Below are positions 15,567 to 23,865 of a stretch of DNA of 64,000 nt, in pieces; the stretch's first letter is position 1, and every line of letters starts with the position of its first letter. This DNA is from a virus: positions 62,001-126,000 of the IMG/VR virus record IMGVR_UViG_3300027741_000024, one strand, 5' to 3'. The notes under the pieces are model-generated. The model was not told the DNA's origin. It made no database searches and was given only the letters and a program-made list of their open reading frames with translations. A program made the position numbers and the translations under genes.

Positions 15567-18098
15567 ATGTCAAAATATTACACCAATGTTGCCGTACATG
15601 GCAATCACATATTGTTTCGTGGTGTAAACAACGGTCGGAGAGTTAAAGGCAAAGTGCCATACTCTCCGACTTTGTTTTTACAGTCTAACAAATCCACCGA
15701 ATGGCGTTCATTGTTTAATGAACCATTGGAGGCTATGAAATTTGAAACCATCAGAGAGGCAAGAGACTTTGTTAAACGTTATGAAGAAGTTTCAAACTTT
15801 AAAATCTATGGTAATACAAGGTATGAATACGCATTCATTGCTGACAACCATAGAGGTATCATTGATTGGGATATTTCTGATCTATCAGTTACAATAATTG
15901 ATATTGAAGTTGGTTCAGATAATGGTTTTCCTGATCCATATAAAGCAAATGAACCAATCACTGCCATTGCGATTCACCAATTGAATGGTGGCACTACAGT
16001 CTATGGTTGTGGTGAGTATAAAGTTCAAGGTGAAGAAATCTATATTAAATGTAAAGATGAAATTGATCTATGTAAAAAGTTTCTTACTGATTGGTCTGAT
16101 AATTGTCCTGACGTTGTAACTGGTTGGAATACAAAGTTCTTCGATATACCTTATATTGTTAATCGTTTGACACGTGTACTTGGTGAAGATAGTGTTAAGA
16201 AACTATCGCCTTGGGGTGTGTATTCTGAACGTAAAACAGTTTTCAAAGGCAGAGAACAAACTGTTTATGATATTGTCGGTGTTGCTGCACTTGATTACAT
16301 GGAACTATACCAATGGTATGCACCAGGCGGTAAGTCACAAGAATCATATCGGCTGGATAATATTGCACAAGTAGAACTTGGTGAAGGTAAGATTGCATAT
16401 GATGACTATGACAACCTGCACCAACTTTATAAACAGAACTATCAGTTGTTTATTGAGTATAACATTAAAGATGTACATTTGATTCTGAAGATGGAAGATA
16501 AGTTGAAGTTGATTGAATTGGCTTTGACTCTTGCATATGATACCAAGTGTAACTATGATGATGTATTTGCACAAACAAGAATGTGGGATGCACTGATCTA
16601 TTCCTATCTACTTAATAAAAAGATAATTGTACCGCCACGCCGTATCAGTAAGAAATCTGAAGCCTTTGAGGGTGCATATGTTAAAGACCCGCAAGTAGGT
16701 TTACATAATTGGGTTGCATCATTCGATTTGAACTCTTTGTATCCGCATTTGATGATTCAATACAATATTTCACCAGAAACGTTGGTTGATATAGACGATT
16801 ACACCGATGAAATGAGAGAAGTAATTTCTAACGGTGTTTCAGTTGATGACTTGTTAATGAAACAGGTAGATACTTCCGGGCTTACTAATGTTACATTGAC
16901 ACCTAATGGTCAATTTTTCCGTACTGATGAACAAGGTTTTCTTCCTACGATGATGGAAGAAATGTATGAAGATCGTAAGAAGTTTAAGAAGTTGATGTTG
17001 AAGTCTCAACAAGACTATGAAGATGAAAGTGATCCAAAGAAAAAATATGAAATAGAGAAATTGATTGCACGATATAATAATCTTCAGTTAGCAAAGAAAG
17101 TTTCATTGAACTCTGCTTATGGTGCGATGGGTTCACAGTATTTCCGATTCTATGATTTGAGACAGGCACTTGCAGTTACCTCTGCTGGTCAGTTGTCTAT
17201 TCGTTGGATTGAAAACAAACTAAACGAATATCTAAACAAACTACTGAAAACTGAAAAAGATTATGTTATCGCCTCTGATACAGATTCAATTTATCTCAAT
17301 CTTGGTCCTTTGGTTAATAGTGTCTACAAAAAAGGAAAAGAAACTTCAGCAATTATCTCCTTCATGGATAAGGTCTGTGAAGATAAAATTCAACCGTTTA
17401 TTGATGAGAGTTATAAAGAACTTTCTGACTATGTACATGCGTATGACCAAAAAATGATTATGAAACGTGAAGGTCTTTCAGATAAAGGTATCTGGACTGC
17501 CAAGAAACGTTACATTCTCAACGTGTACAATAATGAAGGTGTTCAGTATAATGAACCTCACCTTAAAGTTATGGGTCTTGAGATGATCAAATCATCTACA
17601 CCTGCACCTGTTCGTGAGAAAATGCGCCAACTGATTAAGTTGTTGATGATTGCTGAAGAATCAGATATTCAAGAGTTTATTGCCAACTTTAAAGAAGAGT
17701 TTAAAACTTTACCTGTAGAAGAAGTTTCTTTTCCACGTGGTCTTAATGGTCTGAAAGAATATTCAGATTCAAAAACATTATATAAAAAAGGCACACCTAT
17801 TCATGTTAAAGGTGCAATTCTATATAATCATTTTCTAAATGAAAAGAAACTGACTACAAAGTATCAGTTGATTCGTGAAGGTGAAAAATTAAAATTCACG
17901 TATCTCAAATCACCTAATCCATTTAAAGATACAGTAGTTTCTTTTCCAACACGATTACCAAAAGAGTTTGGTCTGCAAGAATATATTGATTACGATACTC
18001 AGTTTGATAAAACCTTTTTAGAACCCGTTAAAGTTATTCTTGATTGTGTTGGTTGGCGAGCTGAGAAACAATCTACATTGGAGAGTTTTTTTGGATGA
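15567..18098 (+). CDS. 43: DNA polymerase gp43 (family B)
   Basis: 843 aa, near T4 gp43 (898). Exonuclease motifs: IIDIEVGSD (Exo I, about 111) and VVTGWNTKFFDIPYI (Exo II). Polymerase motifs: DLNSLYPHLMIQ (motif A), KKVSLNSAYGAMGSQ (motif B) and ASDTDSIYL (motif C, catalytic Asp pair). Intact and uninterrupted by introns or inteins. The C-terminus ends in STLESFFG, a clamp-binding type peptide. It is the replicative polymerase acting with gp45/44/62. Confidence 0.97.
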   Translation: MSKYYTNVAVHGNHILFRGVNNGRRVKGKVPYSPTLFLQSNKSTEWRSLFNEPLEAMKFETIREARDFVKRYEEVSNFKIYGNTRYEYAFIADNHRGIIDWDISDLSVTIIDIEVGSDNGFPDPYKANEPITAIAIHQLNGGTTVYGCGEYKVQGEEIYIKCKDEIDLCKKFLTDWSDNCPDVVTGWNTKFFDIPYIVNRLTRVLGEDSVKKLSPWGVYSERKTVFKGREQTVYDIVGVAALDYMELYQWYAPGGKSQESYRLDNIAQVELGEGKIAYDDYDNLHQLYKQNYQLFIEYNIKDVHLILKMEDKLKLIELALTLAYDTKCNYDDVFAQTRMWDALIYSYLLNKKIIVPPRRISKKSEAFEGAYVKDPQVGLHNWVASFDLNSLYPHLMIQYNISPETLVDIDDYTDEMREVISNGVSVDDLLMKQVDTSGLTNVTLTPNGQFFRTDEQGFLPTMMEEMYEDRKKFKKLMLKSQQDYEDESDPKKKYEIEKLIARYNNLQLAKKVSLNSAYGAMGSQYFRFYDLRQALAVTSAGQLSIRWIENKLNEYLNKLLKTEKDYVIASDTDSIYLNLGPLVNSVYKKGKETSAIISFMDKVCEDKIQPFIDESYKELSDYVHAYDQKMIMKREGLSDKGIWTAKKRYILNVYNNEGVQYNEPHLKVMGLEMIKSSTPAPVREKMRQLIKLLMIAEESDIQEFIANFKEEFKTLPVEEVSFPRGLNGLKEYSDSKTLYKKGTPIHVKGAILYNHFLNEKKLTTKYQLIREGEKLKFTYLKSPNPFKDTVVSFPTRLPKEFGLQEYIDYDTQFDKTFLEPVKVILDCVGWRAEKQSTLESFFG

Positions 18099-18640
18099 AA
18101 AATATTCGTATAATTAAAACTGGCATTAACGTTTCAAAGATAAAGAAACAATTAGAAGAACATGCGTCTGATTGGAATTATCAGAAAGAACTGCAACATG
18201 CCACGGTACTTGATCCAGATGTTTATCTAAGCCAAAGTGGTGTGTTGCAATTAGTAATTGGCACGATTGATAAACCTGGTGATTATGTATTTGATTCTGA
18301 AGGTTGTATGGAAGCACCAGCATATTACCGACATACTGAAGCTGTTTCATTTATGAAACGACATTTCAAAGATTTTAAACGGTGTGGATTTCTTTCTATA
18401 CCTGTAGGTGGTGAAGTTGGCAAACATATTGATTTTGGCACTTATTACCTTAATAAAGACAGATATCACTTGTCAATACAAGGTCGTTACGTGTATACTG
18501 TAGGAGATGAAAGTTTAGTTGTTGAGCCAGGTACATTATTTTGGTTTAATAATAAATTGGAACACTCTGCCAAAAACATAGGAGACAATGTACGCATCAC
18601 GTTAGTATTTGATGTGCCACATAATAAACGCAATCCATGA
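18095..18640 (+). CDS. Aspartyl/asparaginyl beta-hydroxylase-like 2OG oxygenase
   Basis: 181 aa. The C-terminal half holds the cupin-type core: GGEVGKHIDFG (Fe-binding His and, unusually, HxD), YHLSIQGRY, PGTLFWFNNKLEHSAKN (distal Fe-binding His) and NVRITLVFDV (2OG-binding Arg). This is the LpxO/AspH-like family, which hydroxylates Asp/Asn in proteins or acyl chains of lipid A. It overlaps gp43 by ATGA. The substrate cannot be inferred. Confidence 0.8.
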   Translation: MKNIRIIKTGINVSKIKKQLEEHASDWNYQKELQHATVLDPDVYLSQSGVLQLVIGTIDKPGDYVFDSEGCMEAPAYYRHTEAVSFMKRHFKDFKRCGFLSIPVGGEVGKHIDFGTYYLNKDRYHLSIQGRYVYTVGDESLVVEPGTLFWFNNKLEHSAKNIGDNVRITLVFDVPHNKRNP

Positions 18641-19545
18641 TACATGCTATATTACCATTTCTGACTGCAATTGCTTTATCTACTATCGCAGCATACTATT
18701 CAGTAATAGGTCTTGCACAGATATTTCCAGGTTCATATTGGCCGATTATTATTATGGGTTCGGTACTTGAAGCAGCAAAATTGGTAACAGTATCTTGGCT
18801 ACATACTCATTGGAAAGATACATTCTCCGCATTAAAAGTATATTTTCTAATTGCTGTTATACTACTCATGGCAATTACATCGATGGGTATTTTTGGTTAT
18901 TTGTCAAAAGCACATATCGAACATTCTACTGGTATCACACCACTGATTGAAAAGGAAATGATTTATGAGGAGAAGATTAAAACCCTCAAAGAGAGCATCG
19001 AGACTAATCGCAAAAATGTCTTACAGTTGGATGCGGCGGTTGACCAAGTCATGGCACGCTCAACGGACGAAAGGGGTGCAGAGAGGTCGAATCAAATCCG
19101 CAAAGCCCAACAGAAAGAGCGCACACGAATCTCTGATGAGATTGCTAGGTCGCAGACCGAAGTACAGAAAATTACGGAAGAAAAGTCTCCTATATCATTG
19201 GAAATTAAAAAGGCTGAATCAGACTTGGGGCCTATAAAATATGTTGCTGAAGTAGTTTACGGCACACAAGATCGTGATTTGATTGATAGAGCAGTTAGAT
19301 TAGTGATCTTTGTTATTATTGTAGTATTTGATCCACTTGCAGTATTGTTACTAATTGCCTCTAATCAAACGTATCGTAGATTGAAAGATAAACCTGAAAT
19401 AGAAATCAAAAAGGTAGTGAAGAAGAAAAAGATTGACAAGAAGGATGGTCCTAGTTTAGAATCCTTCTTTGTAGATGATAAACATCAAGTAATACCGAAA
19501 GATAAAATTGCTGATATGAATGGAGAAATGAATGAGCGTTCTTGA
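18637..19545 (+). CDS. Membrane protein with periplasmic coiled coil (302 aa)
   Basis: Hydrophobic segments at about 5-27, 33-52 and 68-90, then a charged coiled coil (about 105-195, many E/K/R), another hydrophobic segment at about 221-245 (VIFVIIVVFDPLAVLLLIA), and a lysine-rich cytoplasmic tail. ATGA overlap with the previous gene. Its last 8 codons lie in a 24-base sequence repeated at the uvsX start, so before the insertion it would have overlapped uvsX directly. Function unknown; perhaps an envelope or superinfection-type protein. Confidence 0.75.
   Translation: MIHAILPFLTAIALSTIAAYYSVIGLAQIFPGSYWPIIIMGSVLEAAKLVTVSWLHTHWKDTFSALKVYFLIAVILLMAITSMGIFGYLSKAHIEHSTGITPLIEKEMIYEEKIKTLKESIETNRKNVLQLDAAVDQVMARSTDERGAERSNQIRKAQQKERTRISDEIARSQTEVQKITEEKSPISLEIKKAESDLGPIKYVAEVVYGTQDRDLIDRAVRLVIFVIIVVFDPLAVLLLIASNQTYRRLKDKPEIEIKKVVKKKKIDKKDGPSLESFFVDDKHQVIPKDKIADMNGEMNERS
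19522..19545 (+). repeat. 24-bp direct repeat, copy 1 (start of MTase cassette)
   Basis: A perfect 24-base match to 20565-20588. It contains a GGAG ribosome site, ATGAATGAGC and the first codons of MTase (and, in copy 2, of uvsX). Confidence 0.92.
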
Positions 19546-20395
19546 ACAGAAGGAAAAATATGAAAGAGTTGATTTTCTATCCACATATGGAATAATTCCA
19601 TATTCAATATGGGAAACCGAAAACGCTAAATTTTCAAATTCTATATTGAAAGAATTGAAAGAACGAAATGGAGAATCAACTAGAGAAAACACATTGAAAA
19701 GTTTTGGCGGTGCAGGAAAAAAAACAGCATATACTTCAACTACAAGTTATTTCAATCCTAATCTTTGTAAGATAATATATTCGTCATATTGTCCACCAAA
19801 AGGTAAAATATTTGATCCGTTTTCTTCTGTAGTTCGTCCATATATGGCAAAAAGTTTAAGATATAACTATGTCGGCTGTGAAATTCGTGAGAGTGAAGCA
19901 GAAAAAATTCAAAAAATATTAGATAATTCTTTTATTTTTGGTGAAGAATGTAGTGTCAATGTTCATAATATAGATTGTAGAAAATTTCAAACAGATGAAA
20001 AGTTTGATTTGATTTTTACCTGTCCTCCATATTGGACATTAGAAACCTATTCACAAGAAGAAGGAGATATTAGTAATATTTCCGACTATAAAATGTTTCT
20101 ATCAGAAATGGAAAATGTTTATAGAAAATGTCTCTCTTTAATGCATGAAAACTCATATTGTTGTTTTGTTGTTGCAGATTTTAGAGATTACACTGAAGGT
20201 AGAAAACTTGTAAACAGGCTTGTTCCATTTGTGTCGGATATGATAAGATGTGGAGAAGATGCTGGTCTTGTTTTATACGATAAAGTTATACTAAAAAAAC
20301 CTATAGGAACAGCACCATCAAGATTAAAGTTGTGGAATAATAGAAAAACTGTTAGAATACATGAAGAACTTTTAGTTTTTAGGAGAGAAATGTGA
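19532..20395 (+). CDS. DNA methyltransferase (beta-class, CPPYW motif)
   Basis: 287 aa. Catalytic motif IV is LIFTCPPYWTLE (about 153-164), the (S/T/D)PPY type of N4-cytosine or N6-adenine enzymes. The SAM-binding motif I region reads IFDPFSSVVRPYMAK and lacks the usual GxG, so cofactor binding may be altered. VGCEIRESEAEKI looks like the following acidic motif. 12 of 17 Arg codons are AGA and 2 AGG, against CGT in neighbours. The first 14 bases are shared with uvsX through the direct repeat. Possible partner of the nuclease at 11497-12123; alternatively an orphan protective methylase. Confidence 0.78.
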   Translation: MSVLEQKEKYERVDFLSTYGIIPYSIWETENAKFSNSILKELKERNGESTRENTLKSFGGAGKKTAYTSTTSYFNPNLCKIIYSSYCPPKGKIFDPFSSVVRPYMAKSLRYNYVGCEIRESEAEKIQKILDNSFIFGEECSVNVHNIDCRKFQTDEKFDLIFTCPPYWTLETYSQEEGDISNISDYKMFLSEMENVYRKCLSLMHENSYCCFVVADFRDYTEGRKLVNRLVPFVSDMIRCGEDAGLVLYDKVILKKPIGTAPSRLKLWNNRKTVRIHEELLVFRREM

Positions 20396-20574
20396 TTACA
20401 AATTATGAGAAGTCTGTGTCAATTTATGAAACGGGAGGTCAATATGCTGTTTATAAAGCAGTGGAAAAAGGACACCTATACGCAGATTCATGGCAAAAGT
20501 GTTTGCCGTGTGAAGATAAAACACCACATGAAGTAAATATATGTTTGGTTTGCGGAACACAACAGGAGAAATGA
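20392..20574 (+). CDS. Small two-CxxC zinc-binding protein (60 aa)
   Basis: GTG start at 20392 overlaps the MTase stop; a GGAG site lies at the right distance. CLPC (about 37-40) and CLVC (about 51-54) are suited to bind one zinc ion. It lies inside the repeat-bounded cassette and ends right before the uvsX ATG. It could be a specificity or control factor for the MTase, but nothing proves it. Confidence 0.6.
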   Translation: MITNYEKSVSIYETGGQYAVYKAVEKGHLYADSWQKCLPCEDKTPHEVNICLVCGTQQEK

Positions 20575-20588
20575 ATGAGCGTTCTTGA
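20565..20588 (+). repeat. 24-bp direct repeat, copy 2 (uvsX start)
   Basis: Identical to 19522-19545. It includes the ribosome site and start of uvsX. Confidence 0.92.
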
Positions 20589-21636
20589 TAAGTTGAAAAA
20601 GAGTTCAACGATTAAAGAGACTTCCATACTTGCGAAGTCTCAATTCTTTACTGAGAAAGATATGATTCAAACTGATGTGCCTATTGTAAACGTGGCACTA
20701 TCAGGCAATCTAGATGGTGGTCTGACACCAGGTCTGACTATGTTTGCAGGTCCATCAAAACACTTTAAGACGGCATTTGCTTTGTTGATGGCATCTGCTT
20801 ATATGAAGAAGTATCCGGATGCGGTAGTTCTATTTTATGATTCTGAGTTTGGCACACCACAGAAATACTTTGAAACATTTAATATTGACACTGACCGTGT
20901 TCTACACACACCGATCACTGACGTTGAACAATTGAAACATGATATCATGGTGCAGTTACAACAGATTGAAAAAGGTAATAAAGTTATTATTATTCTTGAT
21001 TCAATTGGTAATCTAGCATCAAAGAAAGAAGTTGATGATGCAACAGAAGGTAAGACTGTTGCAGATATGAGTCGTGCAAAGCAAATGAAGTCGTTGTTCC
21101 GTATGGTCACACCACACTTGACTATCAAAGATATTCCAATGATTGTGGTAAATCACACATACAAAGAGATTGGTTTGTATCCTAAAGACATCGTTGGTGG
21201 TGGCACAGGTTCTTACTACTCAGCAGATACAATTTGGATTCTTGGTCGTCAGCAAGAAAAAACCGGCACCGAAATCACAGGATATAACTTCATCATCAAC
21301 GTTGAGAAATCACGTTTTGTTCGTGAGAAGTCTAAGATACCTGTAACAGTTTCATTTGATGGGGGCATCAATAAGTATTCTGGTCTACTTGATATTGCAC
21401 TTGAAGGTAACTTTGTACAAAAACCATCTAATGGTTGGTATGCAAAGGTCAACCAAGATACAGGTGAGATTGGTGACAAGAAACGATTAGATGATACACA
21501 GAATGCTGAATTCTGGAATGATATTCTTGCTAATGAGAAATTTAAAGAATATGTAAGGAAGAGATATGAGATCACGTATAGTAGCATTCTTGGACAAGAT
21601 ACAGTTTTGGAAAAAGAAGATGTCTCAGAAGTATGA
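20575..21636 (+). CDS. uvsX: RecA-like recombinase UvsX
   Basis: 353 aa. The P-loop reads AGPSKHFKTAFAL (about 61-73), the divergent Walker A of T4 UvsX; VVLFYDSEFGTPQKYFE and VIIILDSIGNLASKK are further RecA-core motifs, and MIVVNHTYKEIGL is the sensor strand. It drives strand exchange for recombination-dependent replication with gp46/47. Its first bases are duplicated upstream of the MTase gene. Confidence 0.95.
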   Translation: MSVLDKLKKSSTIKETSILAKSQFFTEKDMIQTDVPIVNVALSGNLDGGLTPGLTMFAGPSKHFKTAFALLMASAYMKKYPDAVVLFYDSEFGTPQKYFETFNIDTDRVLHTPITDVEQLKHDIMVQLQQIEKGNKVIIILDSIGNLASKKEVDDATEGKTVADMSRAKQMKSLFRMVTPHLTIKDIPMIVVNHTYKEIGLYPKDIVGGGTGSYYSADTIWILGRQQEKTGTEITGYNFIINVEKSRFVREKSKIPVTVSFDGGINKYSGLLDIALEGNFVQKPSNGWYAKVNQDTGEIGDKKRLDDTQNAEFWNDILANEKFKEYVRKRYEITYSSILGQDTVLEKEDVSEV

Positions 21637-21937
21637 AGTAGATATTGATTATCAGTTTATACCATCTGATGATGAACAGATAACAGGCATCGGCATACTA
21701 AAAGGAAAGTATGCCGGTGTTCTGTATCACTATGGTAAAGCAAAGGTAATAGAAGAAGGTGAGTTTGCCAGACTCTACTTTGATTATACCATTGAACATA
21801 CACCCACTTTCAGCGTTCATGACTTGACAATTGATCAGGAATTTCATACAATGATAGGTGACATCTTAACAGAAATCTTAATGAAACAAACCAATGAAAC
21901 GACTAGAGACGACGATATTAAAGAATTTGATATTTAA
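21620..21937 (+). CDS. Conserved-type protein between uvsX and 41 (105 aa)
   Basis: Start placed at ATG 21620, giving a 17-base overlap with uvsX; an upstream in-frame ATG (21566) would overlap by 71. Beta-rich N-terminus with GIGILKGKYAGVLYHYGKAK, then an acidic C-terminus. Similar proteins follow uvsX in cyanophages (recalled). Function unknown. It overlaps gp41 by 44 bases. Confidence 0.7.
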   Translation: MSQKYEVDIDYQFIPSDDEQITGIGILKGKYAGVLYHYGKAKVIEEGEFARLYFDYTIEHTPTFSVHDLTIDQEFHTMIGDILTEILMKQTNETTRDDDIKEFDI

Positions 21938-23300
21938 TGAGGACTATGCTCGTAAGATTTTACCTTTCATAAAATCGGAATACTTTACCGACAATACCGA
22001 GAAAATACTTTTTGAAGAAGTCAATGAGTATATTAATCACTACAAGAATCTTCCAACCTATGAATCTTTGGTAATTAATTTTACAGAATCTAAAAAACTG
22101 ACCGAACAACAAGTTCGTGATTCAGTTGAAATGCTTCGTGAAATTAATGCAGAGAAAGAAGAGAAATCGGATAACGCATGGTTAATTGATAACACTGAAA
22201 AGTTCTGTCAAGATAAAGCAATCTATAATGCTATCATGAAGTCTGTACAAATTCTTGATAACAAATCCGAAAATGATAGTAAAGGTTCTATACCAAAGTT
22301 ATTGAGTGATGCACTTGGTGTATCATTTGATTCATCCGTTGGTCACGATTATGTTGAAGATGCGGATAATCGGTTTGACTTTTATCATAAACACGAAACA
22401 AAGATTCCATTTGACCTAGACATCTTCAACAAGATTACCAAAGGTGGTTTGCCACAGAAAACGTTGAACATTGCTTTGGCCGGCACAGGCGTTGGTAAAT
22501 CTTTGTTCATGTGTCACGTTGCAGGTTCTTGTTTGTCTCAAGGTCTAAACGTATTGTACATCACGATGGAAATGGCTGAAGAACGAATCGCTGAACGTAT
22601 CGATGCCAATTTATTGAACATCGATATTGCAGACTTGAATTCTATCAGCAAACAAGATTATGACCGTAAGTTTTCTGCATTGAAAGTAAAGACACAAGGC
22701 AAGTTAATCATCAAAGAATATCCAACTGCTGCAGCATCTGCACTGCACTTCCGTTCTTTGTTAAATGAATTGCAACTAAAAAAGAGTTTCAAACCTGATA
22801 TCATTTTTATTGATTATCTTAACATTTGTGCAAGTGCTAGAATCAAGGCTGGTGCGAATGTCAATAGTTATTCTTATATTAAGGCTATTGCGGAAGAACT
22901 CAGGGGTCTTGCGGTTGAGTTTTCGGTACCCATAGTATCTGCCACACAGACAACACGTTCCGGCTTCACCTCCAGTGATCCAGGTCTTGAGGATACTAGT
23001 GAATCCTTTGGTCTACCTGCAACTGCTGACTTTATGTTCGCTTTGATAAGTACCGAAGAGTTGCAACAATTGAATCAAATTATGGTCAAACAATTAAAGA
23101 ACCGATATAATGACCCGAATACATTCAAACGATTCATGGTGGGTATTGACAGATCAAAGATGAAACTGTATGATGTTGAACAGTCAGCACAAGAAGATTT
23201 GATTGATGCTGGTCAAGTTGATGATAAACCATTGAATTCGTTTGGTGATCGTGAAAGACTTAGTGGTATGAAAAATAAGTTTGGAGGATTTAAAGTATGA
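21894..23300 (+). CDS. 41: Replicative helicase gp41 (DnaB-like)
   Basis: 468 aa. An N-terminal helical domain is followed by the RecA-like motor: GTGVGKSLF Walker A (about 197-205), VLYITMEMAEERIAERI (H1a with catalytic Glu), DIIFIDYLNIC (Walker B) and VPIVSATQTTRSG (H3). It unwinds DNA at the fork and partners with primase gp61 (45852-46892), encoded far away here. Confidence 0.95.
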   Translation: MKRLETTILKNLIFNEDYARKILPFIKSEYFTDNTEKILFEEVNEYINHYKNLPTYESLVINFTESKKLTEQQVRDSVEMLREINAEKEEKSDNAWLIDNTEKFCQDKAIYNAIMKSVQILDNKSENDSKGSIPKLLSDALGVSFDSSVGHDYVEDADNRFDFYHKHETKIPFDLDIFNKITKGGLPQKTLNIALAGTGVGKSLFMCHVAGSCLSQGLNVLYITMEMAEERIAERIDANLLNIDIADLNSISKQDYDRKFSALKVKTQGKLIIKEYPTAAASALHFRSLLNELQLKKSFKPDIIFIDYLNICASARIKAGANVNSYSYIKAIAEELRGLAVEFSVPIVSATQTTRSGFTSSDPGLEDTSESFGLPATADFMFALISTEELQQLNQIMVKQLKNRYNDPNTFKRFMVGIDRSKMKLYDVEQSAQEDLIDAGQVDDKPLNSFGDRERLSGMKNKFGGFKV

Positions 23301-23860
23301 GTTACGTGAAATATTATGATAATGTTTTGCCTAAGACATTTTGTGATTCTGTTATAAAGAAGTTTGAGAATCATCCAAAACAACACAGAGAAACCTTTTT
23401 AGAAGGGCATCGTTCATTCACCGAATTAAATTTGAATGAGAACATTGTAAGTTGGAAATCTGAAATAGACTATCTAGTAAGCACGATGCAAACCTATATG
23501 GATGTGTATAAGAAGGATGTCGGTGTTGATTTGATGGCATGGCCAGAAAACTTTGGATTTGAACAATTAAGGATGAAACGATATCTACCAAACGATCAAG
23601 ATGAGTTTAAGTTTCATGTAGATGTACAAGACTATGCCTCAGCACGTAGATTTTTGGTATTTTTTTGGTATCTGAATGATGTGGAAGAAGGTGGACAGAC
23701 AGCATTTCAACTCAACAGAAATCAACCGGTTAAAGTTAAAGTACAACCTAGAACAGGTCGCTTGCTAATGTTTCCACCATTGTGGACACACCCACATGTG
23801 GCATTCAAACCAGTAGATGTACCAAAGTATATTGTTGGTGGTTACTTACATTACGTTTAA
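23297..23860 (+). CDS. 2OG-Fe(II) oxygenase, prolyl-4-hydroxylase-like, copy 3
   Basis: 187 aa; ATGA overlap with gp41. Iron ligands HVD in FKFHVDVQDY, distal His in WTHPHVAFK and the strands FLVFFWYLNDVEEGGQTAF and RTGRLLMFPP give a typical P4H-like phage dioxygenase. After the distal His the usual Arg/Lys for 2OG is probably the Lys of VPKYIVGGYL. Substrate unknown. Confidence 0.85.
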   Translation: MSYVKYYDNVLPKTFCDSVIKKFENHPKQHRETFLEGHRSFTELNLNENIVSWKSEIDYLVSTMQTYMDVYKKDVGVDLMAWPENFGFEQLRMKRYLPNDQDEFKFHVDVQDYASARRFLVFFWYLNDVEEGGQTAFQLNRNQPVKVKVQPRTGRLLMFPPLWTHPHVAFKPVDVPKYIVGGYLHYV

Positions 23861-23865
23861 AAATT

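Larger units (their letters stand above)
19522..20564 (+). mobile_element. 1043-bp DNA methyltransferase cassette bounded by 24-bp direct repeats
   Basis: The unit from one repeat start to the next is 1043 bases and holds the MTase and a 60-aa CxxC gene. Removing it would rejoin the membrane-protein stop to the uvsX start exactly as in a normal ATGA overlap. No transposase or inverted ends are present, so capture by recombination or endonuclease-driven insertion is more likely than transposition. Confidence 0.65.
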
